From: an uncultured Gemmiger sp. | Lineage (GTDB): Bacteria; Bacillota; Clostridia; Oscillospirales; Ruminococcaceae | DNA: 64,000 bases | Assembly: GCF_934561205.1 (NCBI RefSeq) | Contig: NZ_CAKTFU010000011.1 | Location: 1-64,000, forward strand | Direction of reading: 5' to 3' | Shown here: positions 9,559 through 18,214 of the stretch, one piece after another | Position numbering within the stretch: position 1 is the first letter of the stretch | Layout: each line of letters opens with the position of its first letter | Position numbers and translations under genes: made by a program | Notes under the pieces: generated by a model | Told to the model about the DNA's origin: nothing | Seen by the model: only the letters and a program-made list of their open reading frames with translations | Databases searched by the model: none

Positions 9559-11022
9559 TCAGTTCTCGCAGACGCCGACGTTGCCGTCCTCGCCGCAGCC
9601 GTCGCAGTCGCTCTCAAAACGCACGGCGTTTTGGGCAAGTTCGGGGTCCAGGCGCTGGGCAACCTGCATCATCAGGGCGCACTCCATGCGCTTGCGGAAC
9701 ACCTTGCAGCCGTACTCGTAGGTGCCGTGGATGTCCCCCGTGGCGTGCAGCGCGTTGGCAGCGCAGCCGCCCGCGCAGTACAGCCGCGCCCAGCAATCCT
9801 TGCAGTCGGGGCGGGCGTAGACGTTGCACAGCTTAAACTCGTCGCGCAGGGCGGTGTTGGTCACGCCGTCCCAGACGTTGCCCAGCTTGTACGCGGGGTC
9901 GCCCACAAACTGGTGGCAGGGGTACAAATCGCCCCAGGGGGTCACGGCCATGTACTCGGTGCCGGAACCGCAGCCCGAAATGCGCTTGTAAATGCAGGGG
10001 CCGTGCTTTAAGTCCAAAATATAATGGTAGAAGGTGATGGGCTTGCCCGCCTTTTGGCGGCGCAGCATATCGTTGGCCAGCAGCTCATACTGGTCAAACA
10101 GCTTGGGCAGGTCGTCCTCGGTCAGCGCTTCGGGGGAGTCGGGCGATGCAACAACCGGCTCCATCGACAGCTCGGTAAAGCCGAGGTCGTCCGCCATGTG
10201 GAACAAATCTTTGGTAAAATCAACGTTGTGATGCGTAAAAGTGCCGCGCATATAGTAGCCCGTGCCGCCGCGTGCCGCCACCAGCTTTTGGAATTTGGGC
10301 ACGATGCGGTCATAGCTGCCGTTGCCCGCCAGATCGACGCGGAAACGGTCGTTGACTTCCTTGCGTCCGTCCAGCGAAAGCACAACATTATGACATTCCT
10401 TGTTGCACCAGTCAATGACCTCGTCGGTAATGCCGATGCCGTTGGTGGTCATGGTAAAGCGGAAATTCTTGTTGTACTTTTTCTCGATGCTGCGTGCATA
10501 AGCGACAAGCTGCTTGCAAACCTCGAAGTTCATCAGCGGTTCGCCGCCGAAAAAGTCCACTTCCAGGTTGCGGCGCGTGCCTGAATTTTCGATCAAAAAG
10601 TCCAAAGCGCGCTTGCCGGTTTCAAAGCTCATCAGCCCCGCCTCGCCGTGGAACTTGCCCTGCGCGGCAAAGCAGTAGCTGCAATTCAGGTTGCAGGTGT
10701 GCGCAACGTGCAGGCAAAGCGCCTTGACCACATTGGAACGGTTTTTGAAGTCAAACGCGTGGTCGGCGTAGGCGTCCGGCGCAAACAGCTGGCCTGCGGC
10801 GGTCAGCTCGTCGATGTCGTCAAGGCAGTCGTTGATGTCGGCGGGGGTCACGTCGGCGCGCCCTGCGTATTTTTTGGTCAGGATTTCGGCGGCCTCGGCG
10901 CGGGTCTTGCCGGCGTCGATCAGCCCGATGGCGTCATACGCCACATCGTCCACGGCGTGCACGCTGCCGCTGTACACGTCCAGCACAATGTTGTAGCCGC
11001 CCAGTTTGTATTGGTGAATCAT
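9559..11022 (-). CDS. scfB: SCIFF peptide radical-SAM maturase (ScfB type)
   Basis: 487 residues. This enzyme installs thioether (ranthipeptide) cross-links in the SCIFF peptide encoded just upstream. An N-terminal leader-recognition region (about 1-95) precedes the radical-SAM motif CNLNCSYC (Cys110, Cys114, Cys117), then a GGEP motif (FFGGEPLMNF) and a C-terminal SPASM/twitch domain with a Cys-rich pattern (CxxCWARLYCAGGC) for auxiliary Fe-S clusters. The tail ends in a further Cys cluster. The start is set by AGGAGCAGCT before ATG. It lies 75 bases after the precursor gene with a hairpin between, so the two are probably one transcript with reduced downstream expression. The length and motifs fit the SCIFF maturase family well. 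Confidence 0.92.
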   Translation of the reverse strand: MIHQYKLGGYNIVLDVYSGSVHAVDDVAYDAIGLIDAGKTRAEAAEILTKKYAGRADVTPADINDCLDDIDELTAAGQLFAPDAYADHAFDFKNRSNVVKALCLHVAHTCNLNCSYCFAAQGKFHGEAGLMSFETGKRALDFLIENSGTRRNLEVDFFGGEPLMNFEVCKQLVAYARSIEKKYNKNFRFTMTTNGIGITDEVIDWCNKECHNVVLSLDGRKEVNDRFRVDLAGNGSYDRIVPKFQKLVAARGGTGYYMRGTFTHHNVDFTKDLFHMADDLGFTELSMEPVVASPDSPEALTEDDLPKLFDQYELLANDMLRRQKAGKPITFYHYILDLKHGPCIYKRISGCGSGTEYMAVTPWGDLYPCHQFVGDPAYKLGNVWDGVTNTALRDEFKLCNVYARPDCKDCWARLYCAGGCAANALHATGDIHGTYEYGCKVFRKRMECALMMQVAQRLDPELAQNAVRFESDCDGCGEDGNVGVCEN

Positions 11023-11048
11023 AGCTGCTCCTATTTGGCAGCGGTCAT

Positions 11049-11082
11049 AAAAAATGCCGGGGTACCTACTGGCAACCCGGCA
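11049..11082 (-). terminator. Attenuating hairpin between SCIFF precursor and maturase
   Basis: On the minus strand a 7-bp stem TGCCGGG/CCCGGCA (11055-11061 with 11076-11082) is followed by a T-run. It sits inside the presumed operon, so it would stop most transcripts after the precursor and let some read into the maturase. Confidence 0.7.
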
Positions 11083-11097
11083 ATAACCGCGTATAAA

Positions 11098-11244
11098 TTA
11101 CTTATCGGTCTTTTCGCAAGGCTGGTTGGCAATGCCGCAGCTGGTCTTGCAAGCGCTCTGGCAGGAGGTCTGGCATTCGCCGCAGCCGCCGTTGAGCAGG
11201 CTCTTAGCCATATCACGGGTTTCGAGAGTCTGAATGTGCTTCAT
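11098..11244 (-). CDS. scfA: SCIFF ranthipeptide precursor (48 aa)
   Basis: A 48-residue peptide starting MKHIQTLETRDMAK with six cysteines at positions 21, 24, 28, 32, 36 and 43, the spacing that defines the six-cysteines-in-forty-five family. The N-terminal half is the conserved leader; the Cys-rich half (CGECQTSCQSACKTSCG) is the core, whose Cys residues are bridged to alpha carbons of other residues. A strong site AAAGGGGTGAC lies before the ATG. The maturase follows on the same strand. The family is near-universal in Clostridia and its biological role is still unsettled; I see no dedicated exporter in this window. Confidence 0.95.
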   Translation of the reverse strand: MKHIQTLETRDMAKSLLNGGCGECQTSCQSACKTSCGIANQPCEKTDK

Positions 11245-11320
11245 AAAACAGTCACCCCTTTATACAATTTAGAATTACTATTATTCTACACGCTTGGCGC
11301 GGAAAAGTCAAGGGCATTTT

Positions 11321-12745
11321 TCAGGGCTGCAGCACGGCGATTTGCGCGGGCGCGGCGCAGCGGCTGTGGTGCAGGCGGGTGCCCGCGCTTTGCAAATTGC
11401 GTGCAGCCGTCAAAAATTGCGGCGTGATCTCCTCACCGGGGGCCAGCAGCGGCACACCGGGCGGGTACGCCCAAATATATTCGGCGGAAATTTTCCCCGC
11501 CGCTTCCCGCATCGGCAGCGTTCGGCTGCCCTGCAAAACCGCCTGACCGATCGGCAAAGCCGCCCGCCCGGGTCGCGGCAGCGTCAGCGCGGGGCTTTGT
11601 AATTTCTTCGCTGTATCGTCCCATTTTTGCAAAACCTGCGCCAGACGCGGCAGGGTGTCCGCCGCGTCGCAGGGCGAGGTCATGGCCAGAACGTCGTCCC
11701 CGCGCACCATTTCCGGCTCAAAGCCGTTTTGCCGCAGAAATTCCGCGCCCCGGCTGCCGATGCGCAGCAAGATTTTGCCTGCATCAAAAGCATAAAAATC
11801 GGGGTGGCATTGCAAAGTATCCGCGCCGTGGCACAAAATCGGCGTATGCCGCAAATTTCGCACAGCATCGTCAAAATCATTCAGCTGTTTGCGCCATTCG
11901 GCAAAGGCGGCTCTCCCCTGCCCTGCCAGCCACGCGGTACATCCGTCCAGGCTGACCAGCAGCGGATAGCTGGGCGAGCTGGTTTCAAACACGTCCAACT
12001 GCCGCTCGATTTCCGCATCGTCGGCCAAGGTCCCGTTCACCTGCAAAAAGGCAGTCTGCGTCAGGCTGGGCAGCGTTTTGTGCGCGCTTTGCACCACCAC
12101 GTCCGCGCCCGCCGCCACCGCGCCGCCCTGCCAGCCCAGCGGTTCGGCAAAGGGCAGGTAGTGTGCGCCGTGGGCCTCGTCCACCAAAAGTGGCACGCCG
12201 TGCGCGTGGCAGATTTTGGCAATTGCCGCAATATCCGAAACCACACCCTCATACGTCGGGCTGGTTATCACGACACAGCGTATATTTTTGTGCTGTTCCA
12301 GCGCCGCCTGCACGTCGGCGGGCTGCACGCTGCCGTACACGCCAAAGGCGGGGTCCACCGGCGGCAGCAGGTAATGCGCGCGCAGCTGCCCCAGCTCCAC
12401 CGCGTGGTAGACCGCCTTGTGGCAGTTGCGCGCCACCAGAATTTCACTGCCGAAGGGTGCCAGCGCGCGCACACCCGCCAGCAAGCCCACCGTGCTGCCC
12501 CCCACCAAATACCAACAGCGGCGGCTGCCGTACAGCGCGGCGGTACGCCGCATGGCATCGGCCAGAATGCCGTCGGCCTCGTGCAGGTCGTCGGCGCCGT
12601 CAATTTCCGTCATATCCCAGGCGGCGCAGCCCAGACCCGCAGCGGGCCAAACGCGGCGCTTGTGGCCGGGCATGTGCAGCGGCGTGCGGGCGGCGGCCAA
12701 GGCTTCCAGCTGCTTTTGCAGCGAGGATTCAGGTTGCATCGTCAT
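11321..12745 (-). CDS. Orn/Lys/Arg decarboxylase family PLP enzyme
   Basis: About 474 residues of the fold-type I decarboxylase family seen in Gram-positive SpeA/YaaO proteins. It shows LHMPGHKR near the start, the SPTYEGVV and LLVDEAHGAHY segments that hold the cofactor ring, and the Schiff-base lysine in QSAHKTLPSLTQ. It is expected to decarboxylate arginine, lysine or ornithine to the diamine in the cytosol; the substrate cannot be read from sequence. An ATG six codons upstream (12763) also exists, but 12745 has GGAG at proper distance. It overlaps the preceding prdX gene by 17 bases, so the two are probably cotranscribed. Confidence 0.85.
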   Translation of the reverse strand: MTMQPESSLQKQLEALAAARTPLHMPGHKRRVWPAAGLGCAAWDMTEIDGADDLHEADGILADAMRRTAALYGSRRCWYLVGGSTVGLLAGVRALAPFGSEILVARNCHKAVYHAVELGQLRAHYLLPPVDPAFGVYGSVQPADVQAALEQHKNIRCVVITSPTYEGVVSDIAAIAKICHAHGVPLLVDEAHGAHYLPFAEPLGWQGGAVAAGADVVVQSAHKTLPSLTQTAFLQVNGTLADDAEIERQLDVFETSSPSYPLLVSLDGCTAWLAGQGRAAFAEWRKQLNDFDDAVRNLRHTPILCHGADTLQCHPDFYAFDAGKILLRIGSRGAEFLRQNGFEPEMVRGDDVLAMTSPCDAADTLPRLAQVLQKWDDTAKKLQSPALTLPRPGRAALPIGQAVLQGSRTLPMREAAGKISAEYIWAYPPGVPLLAPGEEITPQFLTAARNLQSAGTRLHHSRCAAPAQIAVLQP

Positions 12746-13286
12746 AGCGGGGCAGCTCCACAAATAGGGGGGTATGATGTAAGGCGGGTATGATTTTCTG
12801 CGTCAAATCGTCTGTTTTTATGCGCAGACTGGACGTATTCTCGCACGGGTGGCAGCCGAAAAACGCCCGCCCCGTCACCTCGCTGTCGATCAGCAGCTGC
12901 ACACGGTTGTCGGTGTCGTTCATCAGCGCCAGAATGCTGACGCTGCCGGGGTGCACGTCCAGCAGCTCGCCCATTTTTTCGGCGGTGCCGAAACTCAGCC
13001 GCGCCACGTTCAGCTGGTGGCTGATATCCTTGGTCTTAAAGGTCTTGTCCTCAGGGATCAGCAGCAGATAAAACTGCGTCTGCTGGCGGTTGCACAAAAA
13101 CAGGTTTTTGCAGATCATTGCCTGCAGCACCTCGTCGATTTCCGCGCAAAGCTGCATCGTGTCGGCAGGGGCGTGGTCAACGCGCTCATACGCGATGCCC
13201 AGCGCATCCAAAAAGTCGTAGCATCGCTGTTCCCGCGGTGCGCGGGCGGCGGCATCGGCGGGCCGCCCCTTGGTAAGCTGCATCAT
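12729..13286 (-). CDS. prdX: ProXp-ala / PrdX-type tRNA-editing deacylase
   Basis: 185 residues of the YbaK/ProRS-associated editing family, in the free-standing form that hydrolyses mischarged Ala-tRNA(Pro). The conserved lysine in ICKNLFL and the GxxxP-type segment FFGCHPCENTSS are visible. The central VSILALMNDTDNRV strand is typical. Start at MMQLTKG; the second Met is equally possible. It is three bases downstream of sbcC and overlaps the decarboxylase, so it sits in a compact minus-strand run beginning at sbcD. No prolyl-tRNA synthetase is nearby. Confidence 0.88.
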   Translation of the reverse strand: MMQLTKGRPADAAARAPREQRCYDFLDALGIAYERVDHAPADTMQLCAEIDEVLQAMICKNLFLCNRQQTQFYLLLIPEDKTFKTKDISHQLNVARLSFGTAEKMGELLDVHPGSVSILALMNDTDNRVQLLIDSEVTGRAFFGCHPCENTSSLRIKTDDLTQKIIPALHHTPLFVELPRYDDAT

Positions 13287-13289
13287 AAA

Positions 13290-15785
13290 TTACTCCACCA
13301 CCACTTCGGCGCGGCTGCCCGCGCGGGTCTTGCTGACACGGATCTGCCGTGTCAGGCGGTCCTGCAGCGCCTCGACGTGGGAGATCACGCCGATCAGCTT
13401 GTTGCCGCCTGTCAGCCCTGCCAGGGTATCCACGGCCTTTTCCAGGCTGTCGGCGTCCAGCGAACCGAAGCCCTCGTCAATAAACAGCGTTTCAATGGTC
13501 ACGCCGCCCGCATTTTGCTGGATGGTATCGCTGATGCCCAGCGCCATGCTCAGCGCGGCCATAAAACTCTCGCCGCCCGAAAGACTGCCCACGGGGCGGG
13601 TCTTGCCGGTGTAGGCGTCAAACACGTCCAGGTCCAGCGCCGTCTTGCCCGAAAGGCTTTCGCTCTTGCGGCGCAGCAGCTTGTACTGGCCGTCGGTCAT
13701 GCGGGTAAAGCGCAGGTTGGCGGCCTCGACCACGCCGTCAAAATAGAACGCCTGAACGTACTGTTCAAACGGCAATTTAATTTTGCCCGCCAGGTTGCCG
13801 TTGATGGTCTTGCTTAAATTGTCCCACATGGTGCGTTTTTCGCGGGCGGTCTCCCACCTTTTGCGGGTGGTCTGCAAGCCCTGCTGGGCGGCGCGGTTGG
13901 CGTTCTGGCGCTGCACGGCGGCGTCCCGCAAAGCAATGGCGGCGGCGCGGTCGGTCTGCAAGCGCTGCAGGGCGGCCATCAGCTTGTTCAGCGTTTCGGG
14001 GTCGTTGCGCTTGGGCAGCGTCTCCTGCATTTGCTGCACGCGGGCCAGCGCGGCGGCGTGTCCCGCCTTGGCGTTGGTGGCGCGGCGCACGGCGGCAAAG
14101 GACTGTTTTTCCAGCACGGACATCTGCTGGTTCAGAATGTCCAGCCGATGCAGCACGGCGTCCAGCTGCTCGGTCTCTTTTTTGTAGCGGTTCAGCTGCT
14201 TGTGCAGCCCCAGCAGGCCGTCGTCCAGGCTTGTCTGCTGGGTGCTCAGTGCCTCGTACAGGGCGGGGTTGTCCAGCTCGGCGGCGGGGCGGCCTGTGTA
14301 GCGCGCGCCGCGCTTGGCAAAAAATTCGTCGGCTTCACGCACAATATTGGTGCGCAGTTCCTCCACGCGGGTCACGGCCTCACCGGCGGCGCGGCTGGCG
14401 TCGGCTGTTGCGCGGCGCTGGGCGGCCAGCGATTTTTCGCGCTGCTCCAACTGTTTTTCGGTCACATGGTTTTTGGGCAGCTCGGCAATTTTGGGGTGCT
14501 GACGGCTGCCGCAGACGGGGCAGGGGCTGCCGGCATGCAGTTCCTGCGCCAAAAGCCCGGCGCGGTTGGCATTTAATTGCCGCTGCATCGAGATATATTC
14601 GTTTTCGGCCTCGTCCAGCTTTTCCTGCGCGGCGGCGTAGGCGGCCTGCTTTTTCTCGGCGTCGGCGCGCTGCTCGGCCTCCTGTTCCAGTTCCTTCAAA
14701 AGGCGCTCGCAGGTCACGGTCAGGCTTTGCGCCAGCTCGATCTGATGCTGTAATTTTACCTGCTCGGTGTCGGTGCGGCCCAGGCTGTCGCGCTGCTTTT
14801 CGGTGTCCGCGATGTTTTCTTTCAGCGCCGTCATGCGTTTTTGCAGCTCGTCCTGCTCGGCCTCGCTCTTGGTCTGCACCTCGGCGGTGCGGTCGGCCTC
14901 GGCCTGCAGTTCCTCCAGCTGGCGGCGGCGGACGGCCTGCTGCTCTGCCAGCTTGACACCCGCATTGCCGCGTGCGAGTTTTTCCTCTAAGCTATGTATA
15001 ATTTCGTTCTGGCGGTCGGCGGTCTGCGCGTCCTGCCGCAGCAAAGCATCGGCCAGGGCCAGCGCCTTGTCGGTCGCAAAAACCTCCTGCTCGGTCTGCA
15101 TTTCGGCCAACTCTGCCGCCGTTTCGGGCACGGCGGGGTCGGCCTGCAGGCTGCTTAAATGCAAAAGCAGGGTGTCCTCCAGACGGGAACAGGCGTCGGC
15201 GGCCTTGGTGGCCTCCTGCACGGCGGCCTGCCCCAGACGCTGGTGGTCGGAGGTATCAAAAATTTGACGCAGTATCGCGGCTCTTTCGGCAGAGGGGGCG
15301 TTGAGCAGGCGGGTAAAATCGTTTTGCGCCAGCATGGACACCTGCGCAAACTGTTTGGCGTCAATGCCCAAAAGCTGCGTTACAGCGTTGGTTACGGCCA
15401 CGGCACCGCTGACAGGCTCCTCCGGCTCACGGAGCAATTCCGCCTTGGGCGGGCATTTTACCACGCCGCTGCCGCGCTTGGCGGCGCGCTGCTGTTCGGG
15501 CCAGCGGCGCACGGTGTAGCTGCGGTCGCGGTGGGTAAATTGCAATTCCACGCAGGTCTCGGCCGTGGGCTCGGCAAAATCACTGCGCAGCATCGTTGTT
15601 TTTCGGTTTTCGCCGGTGGTTTCGCCGTACAGGGCAAAAGTGATGGCATCAAACAGCGCGGTCTTGCCGCTGCCGGTGTCGCCGCCGATCAAAAACAATC
15701 CGCTGCCGCCAAAGGCCGAAAAATCCAACTCGGTCTGCCCGGCGTAGGGGCCAAAGGCGGTCAATCGCAAGCGTTCCGGCTTCAT
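13290..15785 (-). CDS. sbcC: Exonuclease SbcCD subunit C (Rad50-like ATPase)
   Basis: 831 residues. Walker A GGDTGSGKTA (residues 34-43), long heptad-rich arms, the zinc hook CPVCGS near residue 420 at the middle, and the ABC signature SLSGGESFMAALS with Walker B TLFIDEGFGSLD near the C-terminus. Together with SbcD it forms the ATP-driven nuclease that opens hairpins and removes protein-blocked DNA ends. At 831 residues it is shorter than the roughly 1,050 residues of E. coli SbcC, meaning shorter coiled-coil arms; both ATPase halves and the hook are intact. Its start overlaps the sbcD stop by four bases (ATGA), as in most sbcDC operons. Confidence 0.95.
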   Translation of the reverse strand: MKPERLRLTAFGPYAGQTELDFSAFGGSGLFLIGGDTGSGKTALFDAITFALYGETTGENRKTTMLRSDFAEPTAETCVELQFTHRDRSYTVRRWPEQQRAAKRGSGVVKCPPKAELLREPEEPVSGAVAVTNAVTQLLGIDAKQFAQVSMLAQNDFTRLLNAPSAERAAILRQIFDTSDHQRLGQAAVQEATKAADACSRLEDTLLLHLSSLQADPAVPETAAELAEMQTEQEVFATDKALALADALLRQDAQTADRQNEIIHSLEEKLARGNAGVKLAEQQAVRRRQLEELQAEADRTAEVQTKSEAEQDELQKRMTALKENIADTEKQRDSLGRTDTEQVKLQHQIELAQSLTVTCERLLKELEQEAEQRADAEKKQAAYAAAQEKLDEAENEYISMQRQLNANRAGLLAQELHAGSPCPVCGSRQHPKIAELPKNHVTEKQLEQREKSLAAQRRATADASRAAGEAVTRVEELRTNIVREADEFFAKRGARYTGRPAAELDNPALYEALSTQQTSLDDGLLGLHKQLNRYKKETEQLDAVLHRLDILNQQMSVLEKQSFAAVRRATNAKAGHAAALARVQQMQETLPKRNDPETLNKLMAALQRLQTDRAAAIALRDAAVQRQNANRAAQQGLQTTRKRWETAREKRTMWDNLSKTINGNLAGKIKLPFEQYVQAFYFDGVVEAANLRFTRMTDGQYKLLRRKSESLSGKTALDLDVFDAYTGKTRPVGSLSGGESFMAALSMALGISDTIQQNAGGVTIETLFIDEGFGSLDADSLEKAVDTLAGLTGGNKLIGVISHVEALQDRLTRQIRVSKTRAGSRAEVVVE

Positions 15786-16906
15786 TTTTGCGCCTCCTCT
15801 CGGATCTTAGCCACAGCGGCGGCCTCGGCGTCGGTCAGGGGGCGGCCGTTCATCTGCTCAAAAAAGTCCTCAAACAGTTCCTCAAAGCTCTTGCCTTCCA
15901 CGGCCAGCGCCGGGTCGGCGGTTTCGGCCTCCTCGCGCGGGCGGTAATCCAGCCGCATGGCGTTGGGGTAGGCGGCCCGCAGCGCGGCCATCGCCTCGGG
16001 CAGGGGCGTGGGGTCGGTCAGGGTGGCCCAGATGTAATCCGACGTGTCGGTGGGGTTTTCGGTCAGCTTGGCCAGCGGGCCTGTCAGATGCCGCATCTCG
16101 CGGCGGGGCTTCAGCGGCACGACCTCCACGCGGTCCAGCCCGCGGCGGCCCAGCTTGACCAGCGTCACGGATTTTTGCGCGCCGCACTCGTCCAGGTGGT
16201 AGCACAGCGGTGCGCCCGCGTAGCGCACCCCGTTTTTGCCGACACTTTGCGGGCGGTGGATATGCCCCAGCGCCGTGTAGCAAAATTCAGAAAAATGCGA
16301 TGCATCGACAGCTTCTACCGTGCCGACGTTGACAGGCACCGTCTCGCTGCCGGACAGCTTGGGGCTTTTGGCCCCCGCAATGACCATCTGGTGCGCCACC
16401 AGAACCCTGCGCTTGGCGGCGGGCACGGCCCTTTGCAGGGCGGCCGCCACGGCGGCGTCATAGTCGGGGATATCGACATCGGGCAAAAAATGGCGCACGG
16501 TCGCGGCCCGCACAAAGGGCAGCAGGCAGAATTCGACATCGCCGTAATTGTCGGCCAACACGACCTGACGCGGCGCGCCGTTGAACCGCCCCGCCAGATA
16601 CACCCCCTGCCCTGCCAGCAGCTGGGCGGCAAAATCCAGGCGCTCGGCGCTGTCGTGGTTGCCGGAAACCGCCAGCACGGGCAGCTGCCGCGCCGAAAGC
16701 TGGGTCAAAAACCAGTCCAGCAGCGTGCAGGCGGCGGCGGGCGGCACGGGGTTGTCGTAGATATCGCCCGCCATCACCACGGCCTCGACCTTATTTTTGT
16801 CGCAGATATCCAGCACCTGCTCCAAAATAAAGCGCTGATCCTCCAAAAAATCGAACCCGTTGACCCGCTTGCCCAGGTGCAGGTCCGCAAGATGCAAAAA
16901 TTTCAT
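15782..16906 (-). CDS. sbcD: Exonuclease SbcCD subunit D (Mre11-like nuclease)
   Basis: 374 residues with the calcineurin-like phosphoesterase motifs in order: LADLHLGK (Asp and His), VMAGDIYDN, VSGNHDSAERL, LVAHQ and ALGHIHRPQ, which bind the two catalytic metals. A capping and SbcC-binding C-terminal part follows. First gene of a minus-strand run sbcD-sbcC-prdX-decarboxylase. The neighbouring GNAT gene ends 22 bases upstream, so it may be part of the same transcript. Given the palindrome-rich intergenic DNA in this genome, a hairpin-cleaving nuclease is a fitting neighbour, though sbcDC is general housekeeping. Confidence 0.96.
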   Translation of the reverse strand: MKFLHLADLHLGKRVNGFDFLEDQRFILEQVLDICDKNKVEAVVMAGDIYDNPVPPAAACTLLDWFLTQLSARQLPVLAVSGNHDSAERLDFAAQLLAGQGVYLAGRFNGAPRQVVLADNYGDVEFCLLPFVRAATVRHFLPDVDIPDYDAAVAAALQRAVPAAKRRVLVAHQMVIAGAKSPKLSGSETVPVNVGTVEAVDASHFSEFCYTALGHIHRPQSVGKNGVRYAGAPLCYHLDECGAQKSVTLVKLGRRGLDRVEVVPLKPRREMRHLTGPLAKLTENPTDTSDYIWATLTDPTPLPEAMAALRAAYPNAMRLDYRPREEAETADPALAVEGKSFEELFEDFFEQMNGRPLTDAEAAAVAKIREEAQK

Positions 16907-16927
16907 GGATGTACCTCTTTGGTCCTG

Positions 16928-17428
16928 TTACCGCCACAGCTTCTCGTAGGTGGCAATATCTAACGTCACACCGTCCAAAACTTCCATAGGCACGACCTCT
17001 GCCTTGCGGAAACGGCACTTTTTGCAAAAGCCCTCGGCCTTTAGGTCCTTGGCCCAGAATTTGATATACAGGCGGCTGCGGCCGTCGCCCTCGGCCAATT
17101 TTTGGGCGTAGGCGGCGATGCTGCGGCCTATCCCCTGCCCGCGCGCCTCCTCTTTTAAGAAGATGCGGCTCAGGCACATGGCACCTGCGGGGCCGAGGTC
17201 CAGCGCAAAATAGCCCACCGGCTCGCTGCCCAGGTAGACGAGAAAGTAGTTGATGACGCCGCTGTGAATTTCGTCATCGGTCAGGATATCGCTTTGGTAT
17301 TTTTCGGCCAGCGCCGCCGCGACCTTGGGGGTCAGCTTGGTGTAGTGCTGCACAAAAATTTCCTGTGCCAGCTCGCTGACCAGCGAAACATAGCGGGACT
17401 TGGTGACCTGCTTAAAGGTAGGATTCAT
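16928..17428 (-). CDS. GNAT-family N-acetyltransferase
   Basis: 166 residues with one GNAT fold. The acetyl-CoA pyrophosphate loop is ARGQGIGRSIA, preceded by the MCLSRIFLKEEA strand. A C-terminal YIKFWAKD-KAEGF-KKCGF-like segment matches the usual beta5/alpha4 region that contacts the acceptor. The acceptor molecule cannot be told from sequence. The start ATG follows AAAAAAGGAGTTACCC, a good ribosome site. Its upstream region is the type C/A repeat composite at 17440-17835. Confidence 0.82.
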   Translation of the reverse strand: MNPTFKQVTKSRYVSLVSELAQEIFVQHYTKLTPKVAAALAEKYQSDILTDDEIHSGVINYFLVYLGSEPVGYFALDLGPAGAMCLSRIFLKEEARGQGIGRSIAAYAQKLAEGDGRSRLYIKFWAKDLKAEGFCKKCRFRKAEVVPMEVLDGVTLDIATYEKLWR

Positions 17429-17439
17429 GGGTAACTCCT

Positions 17440-17835
17440 TTTTTTAGATAAGAGATAATAGATAAAAGATAATAAATATGGTGCGCCGCCCGCGGCGGCG
17501 GTTTTAATAAATGGCAGTTTCGGTAGTTTTGTAGGGGACGCATATATGTGTCCCGCAGTTTGTCAAAAAAATCACTTTTCGGGATATTTGTAGGGATGGG
17601 TCTTGACCCATCCGCACATCTGGCCGCGCGCAGCGCATAAAATCGCGCCGAATGGCGCGCGGTTTTCTCGCTGTGTCGTGCTGTTGGCAAGGCAGCACGG
17701 AACGGTCAAGACCGTTCCCTACAAACCAACCGAAAGGGTGCATAAGATTAAATAAGGTTTTTCGACATTCTGATCGTGCCGCCGACGGCGGCACACCTTT
17801 TTTATTATTTATTATTTCTTATTTATTATTTGTAA
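17440..17835. repeat. Type C AT-rich inverted element (site 1) interrupted by type D and A repeats
   Basis: The left end is GATAAGAGATAATAGATAAA-type sequence leading to GGTG and a GCCGCC hairpin (about 17483-17500). The right end is the mirror: GTGCCGCC/GGCGGCAC hairpin (17776-17794), CACC, then T/A-rich sequence (17797-17832). Inside lie a type D palindrome (17531-17554) and a whole type A copy (17556-17770). No gene is present; the frames here are repeat translations. Confidence 0.75.
17556..17770 (-). repeat. Type A dispersed repeat, copy 1
   Basis: Minus orientation. Contains the shared backbone: ATTTGTAGGGATGGGTCTTG palindrome, the GCGCGCAGCGCATAAAATCG core, CGCGCCGAATGGCGCG palindrome, GAACGGTCAAGACCGTTC palindrome and CCCTACAAA, ending in a GGTTTTTCGACA tail. 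Confidence 0.85.
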
Positions 17836-17857
17836 ATCGTCTGTCTATCGCCTTGTA

Positions 17858-18214
17858 TCACGGTTTCCCGTCAATAACCGTTACACTCGCCCTGGCCGGC
17901 ATACACGCCGCCCAGTCGCCTGCCTCGCGCAGGGTGCCGAAATTTTCGCACAGGTGGTCGGGGCAGGGGCTGTCGATAAACCGTATCCCGCCGTTTTGCA
18001 CCTGCAAATGAATGGTATACTTCCCCGTGTCGATGTCGTACACGGCGTCGCGGGTCAGGTCAATGTACTGCTTTTCTGCGTTTTCGCCGTACTGCAAAAC
18101 GGCAGTGTTCCCCTGCCCTTTTGTGTGGGTAAAGGCAAAAAGCAGCGCTGCAACGGCTAAAATTACGCATACAAACAGCAGCTCTTTTTTATGGGCGGCA
18201 AAAAAATGTTTCAT
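17858..18214 (-). CDS. NusG-domain-II-containing membrane-anchored protein
   Basis: 118 residues: a short basic N-terminus, one membrane-spanning helix (about 10-29, LLFVCVILAVAALLFAF) and an extracytoplasmic NusG domain II fold with the family's CPDHLCENFG and AACMPARASV segments holding two conserved Cys. Proteins of this type are common in Clostridia, often next to redox or FMN-binding membrane genes; their function is unknown and the resemblance to NusG is confined to the small beta domain. The start overlaps the RNase Z stop by four bases, so it is translated from the same message. Confidence 0.85.
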   Translation of the reverse strand: MKHFFAAHKKELLFVCVILAVAALLFAFTHTKGQGNTAVLQYGENAEKQYIDLTRDAVYDIDTGKYTIHLQVQNGGIRFIDSPCPDHLCENFGTLREAGDWAACMPARASVTVIDGKP

